Of a DNA stretch of 41,914 nucleotides, positions 32,051 to 40,238 are shown piece by piece. The DNA is from an uncultured bacterium (GTDB lineage Bacteria; Cyanobacteriota; Vampirovibrionia; Gastranaerophilales; Gastranaerophilaceae): contig CASFXY010000012.1 of NCBI GenBank assembly GCA_949298805.1, positions 1-41,914 on the forward strand. The letters run 5' to 3'. The position numbers and the translations under genes are program-made. The notes under the pieces were generated by a model that worked only from the letters and a program-made list of their open reading frames with translations, did no database searches and was not told the DNA's origin. Within the stretch, counting starts at the first letter, position 1. The number at the start of each line of letters is the position of its first letter.

Positions 32051-33157
32051 TTATTTTTTACGTTTCTTGCGCTTTTTTTTATCTGCCAGTTTTTCTTCCA
32101 AGTCTGATTTTGCATTGTCTATAGAGTATTTTGCAAGCGGTTTTTTTGTTCTTTTGTCATAAAAAACAAGCCAGTGATGTTTTTTTCTGTCGTTGACACA
32201 AAAAGACAGTTTGCCCACTACTCTGTCCCCGGGGCCTATGTTCTTAAACCAAAGTGAAGTATCCCCAAAAGGTGAAGGGAAAAAGGTTGATTTTGTATCA
32301 TTTACAAGTGCTATATCGAATGCGGAAAATGTGTTTTGTGTATAGTTGTCAATTCCTAAAGAAAGTGTAATTGTGTTATCTTCCCCAAAAGGGTCTTTTT
32401 CAAAAACAACACTGTTTATTCTTACATTTAAGCCGTCAAATCTCAATTCTTCTTGTCTGAAAGCATCTTTTGAAAAAACAGGGAGTGCAACATCTGACAT
32501 TACTTTTATTTTAAGCTCGTCCCCAGGTTGTATTAATACTCCGTCGCCTTTGTGTAATATTGCTGCCGTCAAGCCTACTACACCGCCGATTGCAGCACCG
32601 CCTGCAAGGGTGTAACCATGAGATGCTATTGCAGCTTCAATTCCCAAAAGATTAAGCGCAACAAACCCGCCTACTACACCGCCTGCAAGTGTGTAGCCCA
32701 CATGCTCTCCTATGGCTTTTGCGGTGCCCTTGGCAAGATTTTCTTTTGTTGAAATTGATGCCTGAATTGGGATTTGCCTACCGTCAGGTGTTACAAGATA
32801 GTCAAAATCCATTATTATATATCCGTCGCGTCCCATATTTTTTGCTTCTTGCATATATTGGACTTTGCCATGTGCAATCGAACCTTTTGGTATAATTATT
32901 CCTTTATCACTTTCAACATCCTCGGATACTTCGGCAAAAAACTCATCTCCTTCTTGTGTGTATCCTGAACTTAAAACTTGAGAAACCGTCATTTTTATTA
33001 CATCTTTTTGCTCAAGAACTTCAACCTCACCTGTAAAAAGTTTTTTATCCAGTTCTTCTTTTTTTGTGTCGGTGTGCTCAATATGCCCTTCTATTGCAGC
33101 ATGGCAAAAAGGTGTAAATAAAAACATTATCAAAAGTAAAGATATTAATCTTTTCAA
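32051..33157 (-). CDS. Exported hypothetical protein with glycine-zipper region
   Basis: The 368-residue product has a clear Sec signal peptide (residues 1-20, cut after CHA). Residues 80-125 resemble TrbI/VirB10-type beta-barrel strands (IIPKGSIAHGKVQYM). Two copies of a glycine-rich segment, GYTLAGGVVGG and GYTLAGGAAIGG (about residues 150-195), may form a membrane-embedded glycine zipper. A later domain (residues 225-345) looks beta-rich, and the tail is very basic (KKRKKRKK). It is probably a periplasmic or outer-membrane protein. It lies upstream of the membrane protein at 30626 on the same strand with a 66-base gap, suggesting co-expression. No function is assigned. Confidence 0.75.
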   Translation of the reverse strand: MKRLISLLLIMFLFTPFCHAAIEGHIEHTDTKKEELDKKLFTGEVEVLEQKDVIKMTVSQVLSSGYTQEGDEFFAEVSEDVESDKGIIIPKGSIAHGKVQYMQEAKNMGRDGYIIMDFDYLVTPDGRQIPIQASISTKENLAKGTAKAIGEHVGYTLAGGVVGGFVALNLLGIEAAIASHGYTLAGGAAIGGVVGLTAAILHKGDGVLIQPGDELKIKVMSDVALPVFSKDAFRQEELRFDGLNVRINSVVFEKDPFGEDNTITLSLGIDNYTQNTFSAFDIALVNDTKSTFFPSPFGDTSLWFKNIGPGDRVVGKLSFCVNDRKKHHWLVFYDKRTKKPLAKYSIDNAKSDLEEKLADKKKRKKRKK

Positions 33158-33254
33158 AAACTCCCCCGAGATTCTTGTAATATTAATTATAATACAATTA
33201 ACAAGCTAAAACTACATAAAACTTAAAAAAATAGTTTAAATATATCAAATATGC

Positions 33255-33260
33255 TAGAAT
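33255..33260 (+). promoter_or_regulatory. Extended -10 element before hinT
   Basis: TGCTAGAAT (33252-33260) is an extended -10 sequence 23 bases before the hinT start; no clear -35 is seen. Confidence 0.45.
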
Positions 33261-33283
33261 GCCTTTAGGTTTGGGAGGATATA

Positions 33284-33619
33284 ATGAACAACAGTTGTAT
33301 TTTTTGTAAAATAGCAAACGGAGAAATACCGACGGATTTTGTTTATCAGACTTCAAAAGTTGTTGTGTTTAAAGATATTAATCCGCAGGCACCTGTGCAT
33401 TTGCTGGTTGTTCCAAAGGCGCATATTGAAACACTTAATGACTTAAACGACGGAAATTTGAGTGCCGAGCTTATTGATGCAATAAAAGAAGCAACAAAAA
33501 AACTTGGTATAAAAGAATACAGGACGGTTATAAATACAGGAAAAAGTGCCGGACAAGAAGTTTTTCATTTGCATATCCATATCATGGCCGGCAGAGAATT
33601 TAGCTGGCCTGCAGGTTAA
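33284..33619 (+). CDS. hinT: HIT family nucleotide hydrolase
   Basis: The 111-residue protein has the histidine triad HLHIHI (His95, His97, His99) near the C-terminus. The N-terminal CIFCKIANGEIPTDFVY is typical of HinT-like purine nucleoside phosphoramidases. It hydrolyses AMP-lysine-type phosphoramidates; the physiological substrate in bacteria is uncertain. GGGAGG precedes the ATG. It appears to be a single gene with its own extended -10 promoter. Confidence 0.95.
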   Translation: MNNSCIFCKIANGEIPTDFVYQTSKVVVFKDINPQAPVHLLVVPKAHIETLNDLNDGNLSAELIDAIKEATKKLGIKEYRTVINTGKSAGQEVFHLHIHIMAGREFSWPAG

Positions 33620-33702
33620 TTAAGTTAATTTTTGTAACATGATTTTAATTTAATGCAATATTGATTTAAAAAATTCCTTATTAGAAATATAAGGAGGAAG
33701 TT

Positions 33703-33867
33703 ATGTTTAGTGAAAGTTTTATGCGATATTTAATTGAGTACCAAAGTGAAGAATTTGAACAGGAAGAATTAAATAATTTTCAATCTGAAGTTGAAAAAAG
33801 ACCTCTTATGATTGATTTAACGGGTGTTAAGTATGTTACTGTTCCCATCAGAAATAGAACAAAATAA
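33703..33867 (+). CDS. Small 54-residue protein overlapping the folate gene
   Basis: MFSESFMRYLIEYQSEEFEQ opens a 54-residue acidic product ending VTVPIRNRTK. Its start has one of the best ribosome-binding sites in the window (AAGGAGGAAG, 7 bases upstream). No family was recognised. Its last 44 bases overlap, in another frame, the GTG start region of the 5-formyl-THF cyclo-ligase gene. That suggests translational coupling, with the small protein acting as a leader or as a protein in its own right. Confidence 0.72.
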   Translation: MFSESFMRYLIEYQSEEFEQEELNNFQSEVEKRPLMIDLTGVKYVTVPIRNRTK

Positions 33868-34408
33868 AAAGCTCATAAGGCAATATTGTCGCAAAAAAAG
33901 ACATGAGCTTTTTTTGCGCGGTAAATTAGATAGAATTTCAAAATTAATTACGGAAAATATATTAAAATCAAATATTTTTAAGAATTCAAAACATATTATG
34001 CTGTTTTATCCTCTAAAAGAGGAAATAAATCTTTTGGAACTTTTAAAATGTGATGATAAGTTCTTTTATTTTCCGAAGTGTGACGGAAAAAATCTTCTTG
34101 TTTGTCCAAATACTGGAAATTTTGAAAAAAATCAATATTTAATACCCGAACCTGTTTCACCTCCAATTAAGGATTTAAGTATTTTGGATATAATTTTTAC
34201 TCCGGCACTTTGCGCTGATGAAAGTAAATTCAGGTTAGGTTACGGCGGGGGTTTTTATGACAGGTTTTTTACTCTAAATAGTTTAAGGGCACTAAAAATA
34301 ATACCTATAAACGAAGAATTTATATGTAAAAGCTTGCCTTATGATAAATACGATGTTGCTTGCGACGGAATTATAACGCAATATCATGAAATAGGAATAA
34401 ATACATGA
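33824..34408 (+). CDS. 5-formyltetrahydrofolate cyclo-ligase
   Basis: This ATP-dependent enzyme converts 5-formyl-THF to 5,10-methenyl-THF and returns it to the one-carbon pool. It has up to 194 residues, with the N-terminal basic helix NKKLIRQYCRKKRHEL and the diagnostic C-terminal RLGYGGGFYDRFF. The start is uncertain: GTG 33824 or ATG 33833, both within the end of the preceding small ORF and without an independent strong ribosome-binding site, so coupling is likely. Its last 25 bases overlap the convergent CHAP-like gene. Confidence 0.92.
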   Translation: MLSMLLFPSEIEQNKKLIRQYCRKKRHELFLRGKLDRISKLITENILKSNIFKNSKHIMLFYPLKEEINLLELLKCDDKFFYFPKCDGKNLLVCPNTGNFEKNQYLIPEPVSPPIKDLSILDIIFTPALCADESKFRLGYGGGFYDRFFTLNSLRALKIIPINEEFICKSLPYDKYDVACDGIITQYHEIGINT

Positions 34409-35253
34409 TAATTAGCATCTCGACTTGTCATTTGTTTGCCTATATAATCGCTTGATTCTCTGCCGTCACCAAGAGCAATGGAAATATGTCCATGCTGATG
34501 TCCTTCGCTTGGTTCCCATACAACAATAGACCCCGGAGGCAGAGATGGTAGTTCATCACGAGATACACTTACTTCTTTAAAATGCGCCCCCATACCTTGC
34601 CCGCTTTGTAATTCGGGAATTGATTGATAAGCGCTGTGATAATATAGTCCAGTTCCGTATACTCTTTCAAGAGAGTCATTTACCCCTGCAAGACACCATC
34701 CTGTCGTACCTCTTACGGTTAGTGCCGATTGTGCAATTTTTTGTCCGGCTTGCGAATTATAGCCTTCAAGCGTGCTTTGAATATTGGCATTATAGTTGCT
34801 TGAATTTTGTAATTCTTGTAAAAAGCTTGAATCTTCAACTTTTTGCTGCGTTGTTCCAATTATAATTTCATTTAGTTCGGTATTATAATTTTGCAGTTCT
34901 TTTACTATATCTATATAAATTGAATTGGTTTTATTGTTTAATTCAGATATTTCTGATATTAAGGACTCTCTGCTTTCACTATCTTGGGCAACTGCAAGTT
35001 GACTTATGAGCATTTGTTTTTCTTGTCTTATAATTTCTAATTGCTGTTTTAATTGATTTAAGATTTCTTTGTGAATGCGTTCTAATTCTTGCATTTCATT
35101 GTTGCTTGAACTCTCATCAAGTATTTGAATTTCTTGCAGGTTATCTTCTTCAAACGAATTCAATTCCGTTGTCTGTTGTGTTTTTATATTCTTGTTTGAA
35201 CTTTTATCGATGTTATAATCGGGTTCATTAAATTGAATTGAATTTATAGACAT
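34384..35253 (-). CDS. CHAP/NlpC-like cysteine peptidase with coiled coil
   Basis: The 289-residue product has three parts. Residues 1-50 are polar. Residues 52-155 form a Glu/Gln-rich coiled coil. Residues 165-289 look like a CHAP-type papain-fold amidase with probable catalytic Cys187 (TTGWCLAGVND) and His256 (HGHISIALGDG). Such domains cut peptidoglycan peptides. No Sec signal peptide or membrane helix is seen, so export, if any, would need another route. The gene is single and converges on the folate gene with a 25-base tail-to-tail overlap. The domain call is by motif pattern. Confidence 0.75.
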   Translation of the reverse strand: MSINSIQFNEPDYNIDKSSNKNIKTQQTTELNSFEEDNLQEIQILDESSSNNEMQELERIHKEILNQLKQQLEIIRQEKQMLISQLAVAQDSESRESLISEISELNNKTNSIYIDIVKELQNYNTELNEIIIGTTQQKVEDSSFLQELQNSSNYNANIQSTLEGYNSQAGQKIAQSALTVRGTTGWCLAGVNDSLERVYGTGLYYHSAYQSIPELQSGQGMGAHFKEVSVSRDELPSLPPGSIVVWEPSEGHQHGHISIALGDGRESSDYIGKQMTSRDANYHVFIPIS

Positions 35254-35398
35254 TATTGCATCCCTTCTTTTAATTTAATCGGTATAATTTTCAAAAACTT
35301 TAACTAACTTTTTAATTCCGTAAAAATCCTTATGGCTAATTGTTTTATGTGTTTATTTCAATTATTTTTTATTGTGTTTTAAATAACGAGGAAAAATT

Positions 35399-35983
35399 AT
35401 GTCAAGAGAAATAGAAGGTACAAAAACCGAACAAAATTTAATGAAAGCTTTTGCAGGTGAATCTATGGCAAGAAATAGGTACTCGTATTATTCAAAAGTC
35501 GCCAAAGACGAAGGATACGAGCAAATAGCCGCAATTTTTCTTGAAACTGCAAATAATGAAAAAGCTCATGCAAAAAGATTTTTTCAATTTTTGGGTAGGG
35601 AAAATATTGCACTTGAGATATCTGATGCTTTTTACCCTACAGGCTTAAGTGATACTGTTGCAAATCTTGAATATGCAATTGCAGGTGAGCATGAAGAACA
35701 TACATTGCTTTATCCCGAATTTGCAAGGGTTGCCAGAGAAGAAGGTTTTAATTCAATAGGTGCTTGTTTTGAAGCAATTTCTCATGTTGAGGAAGTGCAT
35801 GAAAAAAGATATAAAATTTTAAGAGATAATTTAAAAAACAATACTGTTTTCAAGAAAAATACTGAAATTGTCTGGAAGTGCAGAAAATGCGGTTATCCGT
35901 TTTTAGGAAGTGAAGCGCCTTATACATGTCCGGCCTGTTTACACCCAAGAGCTTATTTTGAAGTTTACGGCGAAAATTATTAA
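35399..35983 (+). CDS. rbr: Rubrerythrin
   Basis: The 194-residue protein detoxifies hydrogen peroxide in anaerobes. The N-terminal four-helix diiron domain has ligands Glu21, Glu54, His57 (NNEKAHAKR), Glu97 (EHEEH), Glu131 and His134 (HVEEVHEKR). The C-terminal rubredoxin-like domain has Cys161, Cys164, Cys177 and Cys180 (CRKC, CPAC). A GAGG site precedes the ATG, and a terminator follows. It is a single-gene unit. The ferredoxin at 30415 could in principle feed electrons, but that is speculation. Confidence 0.97.
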   Translation: MSREIEGTKTEQNLMKAFAGESMARNRYSYYSKVAKDEGYEQIAAIFLETANNEKAHAKRFFQFLGRENIALEISDAFYPTGLSDTVANLEYAIAGEHEEHTLLYPEFARVAREEGFNSIGACFEAISHVEEVHEKRYKILRDNLKNNTVFKKNTEIVWKCRKCGYPFLGSEAPYTCPACLHPRAYFEVYGENY

Positions 35984-35998
35984 AATTTTTAATAGGAA

Positions 35999-36046
35999 AA
36001 AGCACTTGAGATAATGTATTTCAAGTGCTTTATTTTGTTTTTTGTT
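35999..36046 (+). terminator. Rubrerythrin terminator
   Basis: AAAGCACTTGA (35999-36009) and TCAAGTGCTTT (36021-36031) form an 11-bp stem with an 11-base loop and a T-rich tail (ATTTTGTTTTTTG). Confidence 0.9.
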
Positions 36047-36063
36047 TGTAATATATTGATTGT

Positions 36064-37071
36064 ATGAAAGTATATTTAGGAATAGATGTAGGTTCTGTTA
36101 CAACTAAACTTGCTGTAATAGATGAAAACGGGAAATATATTGATTCTTACATGTTAAGAACATCGGGACAGCCCGTAAAGGCCGTACAAGGTGGTTTGGA
36201 TGAATTGTTAAAAAAATCGCTTTGTGACTATGAAGTTTGTTCGGTTGGTACTACAGGTAGCGGAAGAAACCTTGCGGGCGCTCTTGTGGGTGCTGATGTT
36301 GTAAAAAATGAGATAACCGCACATGCTGTTGCTGCGTCGGTCATTGTTCCGGGGGTTCAAACGATTCTTGAAATTGGCGGACAAGACAGCAAAATTATAA
36401 TACTAAGGGATGGTATTGTCACTGATTTTGCAATGAATACCGTTTGTGCTGCAGGTACCGGAAGTTTTCTTGACCAGCAAGCAGGAAGGTTAAATGTCAA
36501 AATTGAAGATTTTGGTACAATTGCACTTCAGTCAACTTCTCCCGCAAGAATTGCTGGTCGTTGCGGTGTTTTTGCCGAATCTGATTTAATTCATAAACAA
36601 CAATTAGGTTATCCTGTAGAAGATTTACTATATGGTTTATGCCAAGCGTTGGTTAGAAATTACCTGTCTAATTTGGCATTAGGTAAGGACCTTTTGCCAA
36701 TAGTAACTTTTCAAGGCGGTGTTGCAACAAATAAAGGTATGGTAAAGGCTTTTGAAGAAGCTTTAGGGTGCGAGATTATTGTTCCGCCAAACCATCAAAC
36801 AATGGGGGCAATAGGTGCAGCATTGCTTGCAATGGAACATCATCAATTTACAAATGAACAAACTAAATTCAAAGGCTGGCGAACAAAGGATATGCATTTT
36901 AATTCGGTTACTTGTACTTGCGAGGGTTGTTCAAATAATTGCGAAGTTATTTCAATTATTGAAGGTGATATCGAACCCTTTAAACCCGGGGAAGCTCATA
37001 AAATTACAGATGTAAAAGGCAATTTAATTGCTCGTTGGGGTGGTACTTGCGGCAGGTGGGATTTAGGTTAA
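36064..37071 (+). CDS. 2-hydroxyacyl-CoA dehydratase/benzoyl-CoA reductase activator-type ATPase
   Basis: The 335-residue protein is a BadF/BadG/HgdC-family ASKHA ATPase. The phosphate loop is GIDVGSVTTK. Cys128 (NTVCAAGTGSFLDQQ) and Cys167 (AGRCGVFAESDLI) correspond to the two cysteines per subunit that hold the shared [4Fe-4S] cluster of the dimer. Such proteins use ATP to push an electron into a dehydratase or reductase partner. No partner gene is adjacent, so the target is unknown. An extra C-terminal segment (residues 265-335) adds Cys284, Cys286, Cys289, Cys293 and Cys329, a possible second metal site. A bidirectional terminator follows. Confidence 0.92.
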   Translation: MKVYLGIDVGSVTTKLAVIDENGKYIDSYMLRTSGQPVKAVQGGLDELLKKSLCDYEVCSVGTTGSGRNLAGALVGADVVKNEITAHAVAASVIVPGVQTILEIGGQDSKIIILRDGIVTDFAMNTVCAAGTGSFLDQQAGRLNVKIEDFGTIALQSTSPARIAGRCGVFAESDLIHKQQLGYPVEDLLYGLCQALVRNYLSNLALGKDLLPIVTFQGGVATNKGMVKAFEEALGCEIIVPPNHQTMGAIGAALLAMEHHQFTNEQTKFKGWRTKDMHFNSVTCTCEGCSNNCEVISIIEGDIEPFKPGEAHKITDVKGNLIARWGGTCGRWDLG

Positions 37072-37080
37072 TTTGATATA

Positions 37081-37107
37081 AAAAACCGCCCTTTTGGGCG
37101 GTTTTTT
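37081..37107. terminator. Bidirectional terminator
   Basis: AAAAACCGCCC (37081-37091), a TTTT loop and GGGCGGTTTTT (37096-37106) make a strong hairpin with T-runs on both strands. It ends both the activator gene (plus) and the aminotransferase gene (minus). Confidence 0.95.
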
Positions 37108-37112
37108 ATTAT

Positions 37113-38237
37113 TTACACGCTTGCTTTGCTTTTTGCTTTTTCAACACACTCAATAAGGGTTTTTGCAACAGTTCTTTGTTCTTCTTCGGTAATTTCTGCA
37201 AACATCGGGAGTGACAATACAAGTTTTGTATTTTTTTCGGTATTTGGAAGTAATCCTTCTTTTAAACCAAGGTAAGCATGAACTTTTTGTAAATGTAATG
37301 GCACCGGATAATAAATCATAGCGCCGATACCTTTTTCTTGTAAAAGTTTATGCACTTCATCCCGATTTGGAATTTTGACCGTATATTGATGGTAAACGCA
37401 ATAAGTATCATCTAATTCTTTTGGTGTTTCTATGTCTTTTATATCTTTAAATAATTCGTTGTAATATGCTGCATGTTCGCGTCTTTTTTTGTTCCATTCA
37501 TTAATGTATTTGAGTTTTACTCTTAAAATTGCCGCTTGAACTTCGTCCAATCTTGAGTTTACACCAATTTCATCATGGTAATAGCGAACTGCACCGCCAT
37601 GGTTTCTTAATGCTATAATGCGGTTTTTAAGATATTCGCTGTTTGTTGTTACTAAGCCGCCATCGCCCATTGTTCCAAGGTTTTTGGTCGGGTAAAAACT
37701 AAAACATCCTATGTCACCAAAAGTTCCGACTTTTTTGCCCTTAAATTCGGCACCTATTGCCTGACAAGCATCTTCAATTACAAATAAATCATGTCTTTTT
37801 GCAATATCCATAATTACATCCATATTGCAAGGTTGTCCGTACAGGTGGACAGGTAAAATAGCTTTTGTTTTCGGTGTTATTTTTGATTCTATTTCATTAA
37901 CATCGATATTGAATGTATCAGGATCTATATCTACAAAAATCGGCTTGGCACCAACAATCCCTATAGCCTCGGTTGTTGCAACAAAAGTGAAGGCAACTGT
38001 TATAACTTCATCACCTGCGCCTATGTCAAGGGCTCTTAGTGCCAGATGAAGTGCATCTGTTCCGCTGTTTAGTGCAACCGCATGGTTGCATCCTAAAAAT
38101 TTTGCAATTTCTTCTTCGAAGGCTTTATTGTTTTTACCTAAAATGTAGGAACCGCTTCTTAAAACATCTATAACTTCTTTTTCAACTTCCGCTCCTACTG
38201 TTGCATATTGTCTTTTTGAATCAATAATAGGTATCAT
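37113..38237 (-). CDS. DegT/DnrJ/EryC1/StrS family sugar aminotransferase
   Basis: The 374-residue fold type I PLP enzyme should transfer an amino group to a keto sugar nucleotide. Asp156 (VIEDACQAIGA) holds the pyridine nitrogen and Lys185 (FSFYPTKNLGTMGDGG) forms the Schiff base. The NSGTDALHLAL segment binds cofactor phosphate. A GGGAGAG site precedes the ATG. It lies downstream of flagellin on the same strand, so a role in making an amino sugar for flagellin or LPS decoration is plausible but inferred. The exact substrate cannot be told from sequence. Confidence 0.93.
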   Translation of the reverse strand: MIPIIDSKRQYATVGAEVEKEVIDVLRSGSYILGKNNKAFEEEIAKFLGCNHAVALNSGTDALHLALRALDIGAGDEVITVAFTFVATTEAIGIVGAKPIFVDIDPDTFNIDVNEIESKITPKTKAILPVHLYGQPCNMDVIMDIAKRHDLFVIEDACQAIGAEFKGKKVGTFGDIGCFSFYPTKNLGTMGDGGLVTTNSEYLKNRIIALRNHGGAVRYYHDEIGVNSRLDEVQAAILRVKLKYINEWNKKRREHAAYYNELFKDIKDIETPKELDDTYCVYHQYTVKIPNRDEVHKLLQEKGIGAMIYYPVPLHLQKVHAYLGLKEGLLPNTEKNTKLVLSLPMFAEITEEEQRTVAKTLIECVEKAKSKASV

Positions 38238-38309
38238 ATTTTTCTCTCCCGATACTAACTTAATACAATATTATCACAAAATCAGACCTCCTTAACATAA
38301 TCTTTATAG

Positions 38310-38355
38310 CCAAAAAAGCGCATCAAATACCCTTAAAGAGTAAACAATGCGCTTT
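38310..38355 (-). terminator. Flagellin terminator
   Basis: AAAGCGCAT (38315-38323) and ATGCGCTTT (38347-38355) form a 9-bp stem with a 23-base loop. On the minus strand a run of six T ends the hairpin. It lies 39 bases after the flagellin stop. Confidence 0.78.
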
Positions 38356-38393
38356 AATGTGTGCTTTATGGAGAGAAATTTGGTTAATTTCTG

Positions 38394-39320
38394 CTATATC
38401 AGGCTTAATGCCAATGATGGTAATTGGTTAGCTTGTGTTAACATTGAACCGGAAACTTGTTCAAGTATTTGTTGTTTTATCATTTCAGAACTTGCCTCGG
38501 CAACATCTGTGTCTGTTATTCTCGATTTGGCTGTTGTTATATTTTCAACCGTAATTGACAAATTATCATAAGTTGATGTCATTCTATTCAAATAGCCGCC
38601 CAATAGACCTCTTGCTTCGGTTACATTTGTAATCGCTGCTTGAACTGTGTCCATGTACAATCTGAAATTATCGCCCGTTGGGTCAAAATCCCCACTGTCC
38701 GGATCTAATTCAGGAGGCAGGATTATGCCGTCAACTGTTCCTGTGCCAGTTGTTGTTCCAATACCCAATGTTGACAGGTGGCAATCGGTAAATGCGCCTG
38801 AAATATCAAGAGTATTTAACGGATTGTTTGCATTTTGAGTATCGGAATAAGGTCCTATTTGAACAATAAATCTTTTGGCGGGATCATTGGGGTCAAAAGT
38901 GCCATCAAGCATTGTTCTTCCGTTAAACTGTGTAGATTGGGCAATTACATTTATGTCTTCCAATCTTTGTTTTACTTCTACAAGAATTGCTTGTCTTGAT
39001 TCAACACTGTTTGTGTCGTTTGCACCTTGAATAAGAAGCTCATTGATTCTCTGCAGATGGTCACCTATCGTAATCATCCCACCTTCTGCGACTGCCGCAA
39101 AATTTTGTGCATCTTGCACGTTGTCCATCGCTCTGTTTGAGCCGTTGATTTGTACCCTCATGTTTTCTGAAATCACTAGCCCTGCTGCATCGTCACCGGC
39201 ATTATTGATTCTTTTACCGGTTGTGAGTTGTTGCATTGCCTTTTCTAAAGCACTGAGTGATTTGTTAAGGCTGTTTTGGGCAATTAGTGATGGTACGTTT
39301 GTGTTTACTGAAATTGCCAT
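38394..39320 (-). CDS. fliC: Flagellin
   Basis: The 308-residue flagellar filament protein has conserved D0/D1 ends (ISVNTNVPSLIAQNSLNKSL; LTTGKRINNAGDDAAGL; ANQLPSLALSLI). A short variable middle (about residues 150-225) is rich in Gly, Thr, Asp and Pro and contains one Cys. It is exported by the flagellar type III system, hence no signal peptide. GGAGAG precedes the ATG. The 195-base gap to rsmE should contain its promoter. No convincing sigma28 match was found, only TAAA with a 14-base gap to GTTCGAAA. No other flagellar gene is in the window. Confidence 0.97.
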   Translation of the reverse strand: MAISVNTNVPSLIAQNSLNKSLSALEKAMQQLTTGKRINNAGDDAAGLVISENMRVQINGSNRAMDNVQDAQNFAAVAEGGMITIGDHLQRINELLIQGANDTNSVESRQAILVEVKQRLEDINVIAQSTQFNGRTMLDGTFDPNDPAKRFIVQIGPYSDTQNANNPLNTLDISGAFTDCHLSTLGIGTTTGTGTVDGIILPPELDPDSGDFDPTGDNFRLYMDTVQAAITNVTEARGLLGGYLNRMTSTYDNLSITVENITTAKSRITDTDVAEASSEMIKQQILEQVSGSMLTQANQLPSLALSLI

Positions 39321-39515
39321 TTTTCTCTCCTAAGTTTTTCCACACAAATGTTTTCGAACATATTTTCTTATACTTTAGTTTGTATTTTCTATACAAAAGT
39401 TGCAGATTTTACCCTAAACTCTTGTGTAGAGCTTAATTTAGCCCTTTATATTAATTGTTTAAATATCCTCTGTTTGATGTAGAAAAAAGCTTTTTTGTGT
39501 TAAAATAACCTTGTT

Positions 39516-40238
39516 ATGCCTCATTTTTTTATAAATTCAAATAATATTTCATCAAACATTATTTTGATTGACGATAAAGATACCTTAAAGCATCTTGTTG
39601 AATCTTTAAGGTTAAAGGAAGGCGAGTTTTTAAAGCTTATTGATGAAAATGAAATTCAATATGAAACATTGGTTGGTAAAATTTCAAAGAAACAAATTTC
39701 GGTAAAGATAAATAAGAAATATCCTTCAACACGTAAACTTAATTATAAAATCCATCTTATACAGAGTGTTCTTAAGCCTGATGCTCAAGCTCTTTTGATT
39801 TCAAATGCAACTCAGTGCGGGGTATGCAGTGTAATTCCTGTAATAAGCGATAATTGTACCGTTTCCAAAAAAACTCTTGAAAATAAAGTTCAAAAGTGGC
39901 AAAAAATATCAAATGAAGCAGCAAAACAATGTGAAAGAGCAAATTTTGCAATCATTGAAAATATTTCTGATTTAAAGGTTTTAAATAATTATAAAAAGGA
40001 CAATATTCTTATTTTTGCAGAAAAATTTGCAAATGTTGAACTTGATGTATCTTTAAAAAATGTAGACGTTAATTCCCCTATTGTTGTTGTAATAGGACCC
40101 GAGGGTGGTTTTAGCGAAAGTGAGTTTGAATATTTTAAAAAAAATTGTTATAAATTAGTCAGCTTGGGAGAGTTAATATTTAAAGCGCCAAATGCTGTTG
40201 TGGCAGGAATTTCCAATATTGTAACGAGGCTTAAATGA
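39516..40238 (+). CDS. rsmE: 16S rRNA m3U1498 methyltransferase
   Basis: The 240-residue SPOUT enzyme methylates U1498 of 16S rRNA. It has an N-terminal PUA-like domain and the trefoil-knot SAM-binding signatures VIGPEGGFSESEFEYF and SLGELIFKAPNAVVAG. The last usually reads SLGxRILRxETA, so the knot is somewhat divergent. Length is typical. TTAAAAT lies about 20 bases before the ATG and may be a -10 box giving a very short leader; no ribosome-binding site is evident. It overlaps the CCA enzyme gene by ATGA. Confidence 0.93.
   Translation: MPHFFINSNNISSNIILIDDKDTLKHLVESLRLKEGEFLKLIDENEIQYETLVGKISKKQISVKINKKYPSTRKLNYKIHLIQSVLKPDAQALLISNATQCGVCSVIPVISDNCTVSKKTLENKVQKWQKISNEAAKQCERANFAIIENISDLKVLNNYKKDNILIFAEKFANVELDVSLKNVDVNSPIVVVIGPEGGFSESEFEYFKKNCYKLVSLGELIFKAPNAVVAGISNIVTRLK

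Noticed and set aside
39321-39515. Sigma28 flagellin promoter
   Set aside because: The best candidate, TAAA with a 14-base gap to GTTCGAAA, differs from the usual spacing and -10 sequence too much to call.
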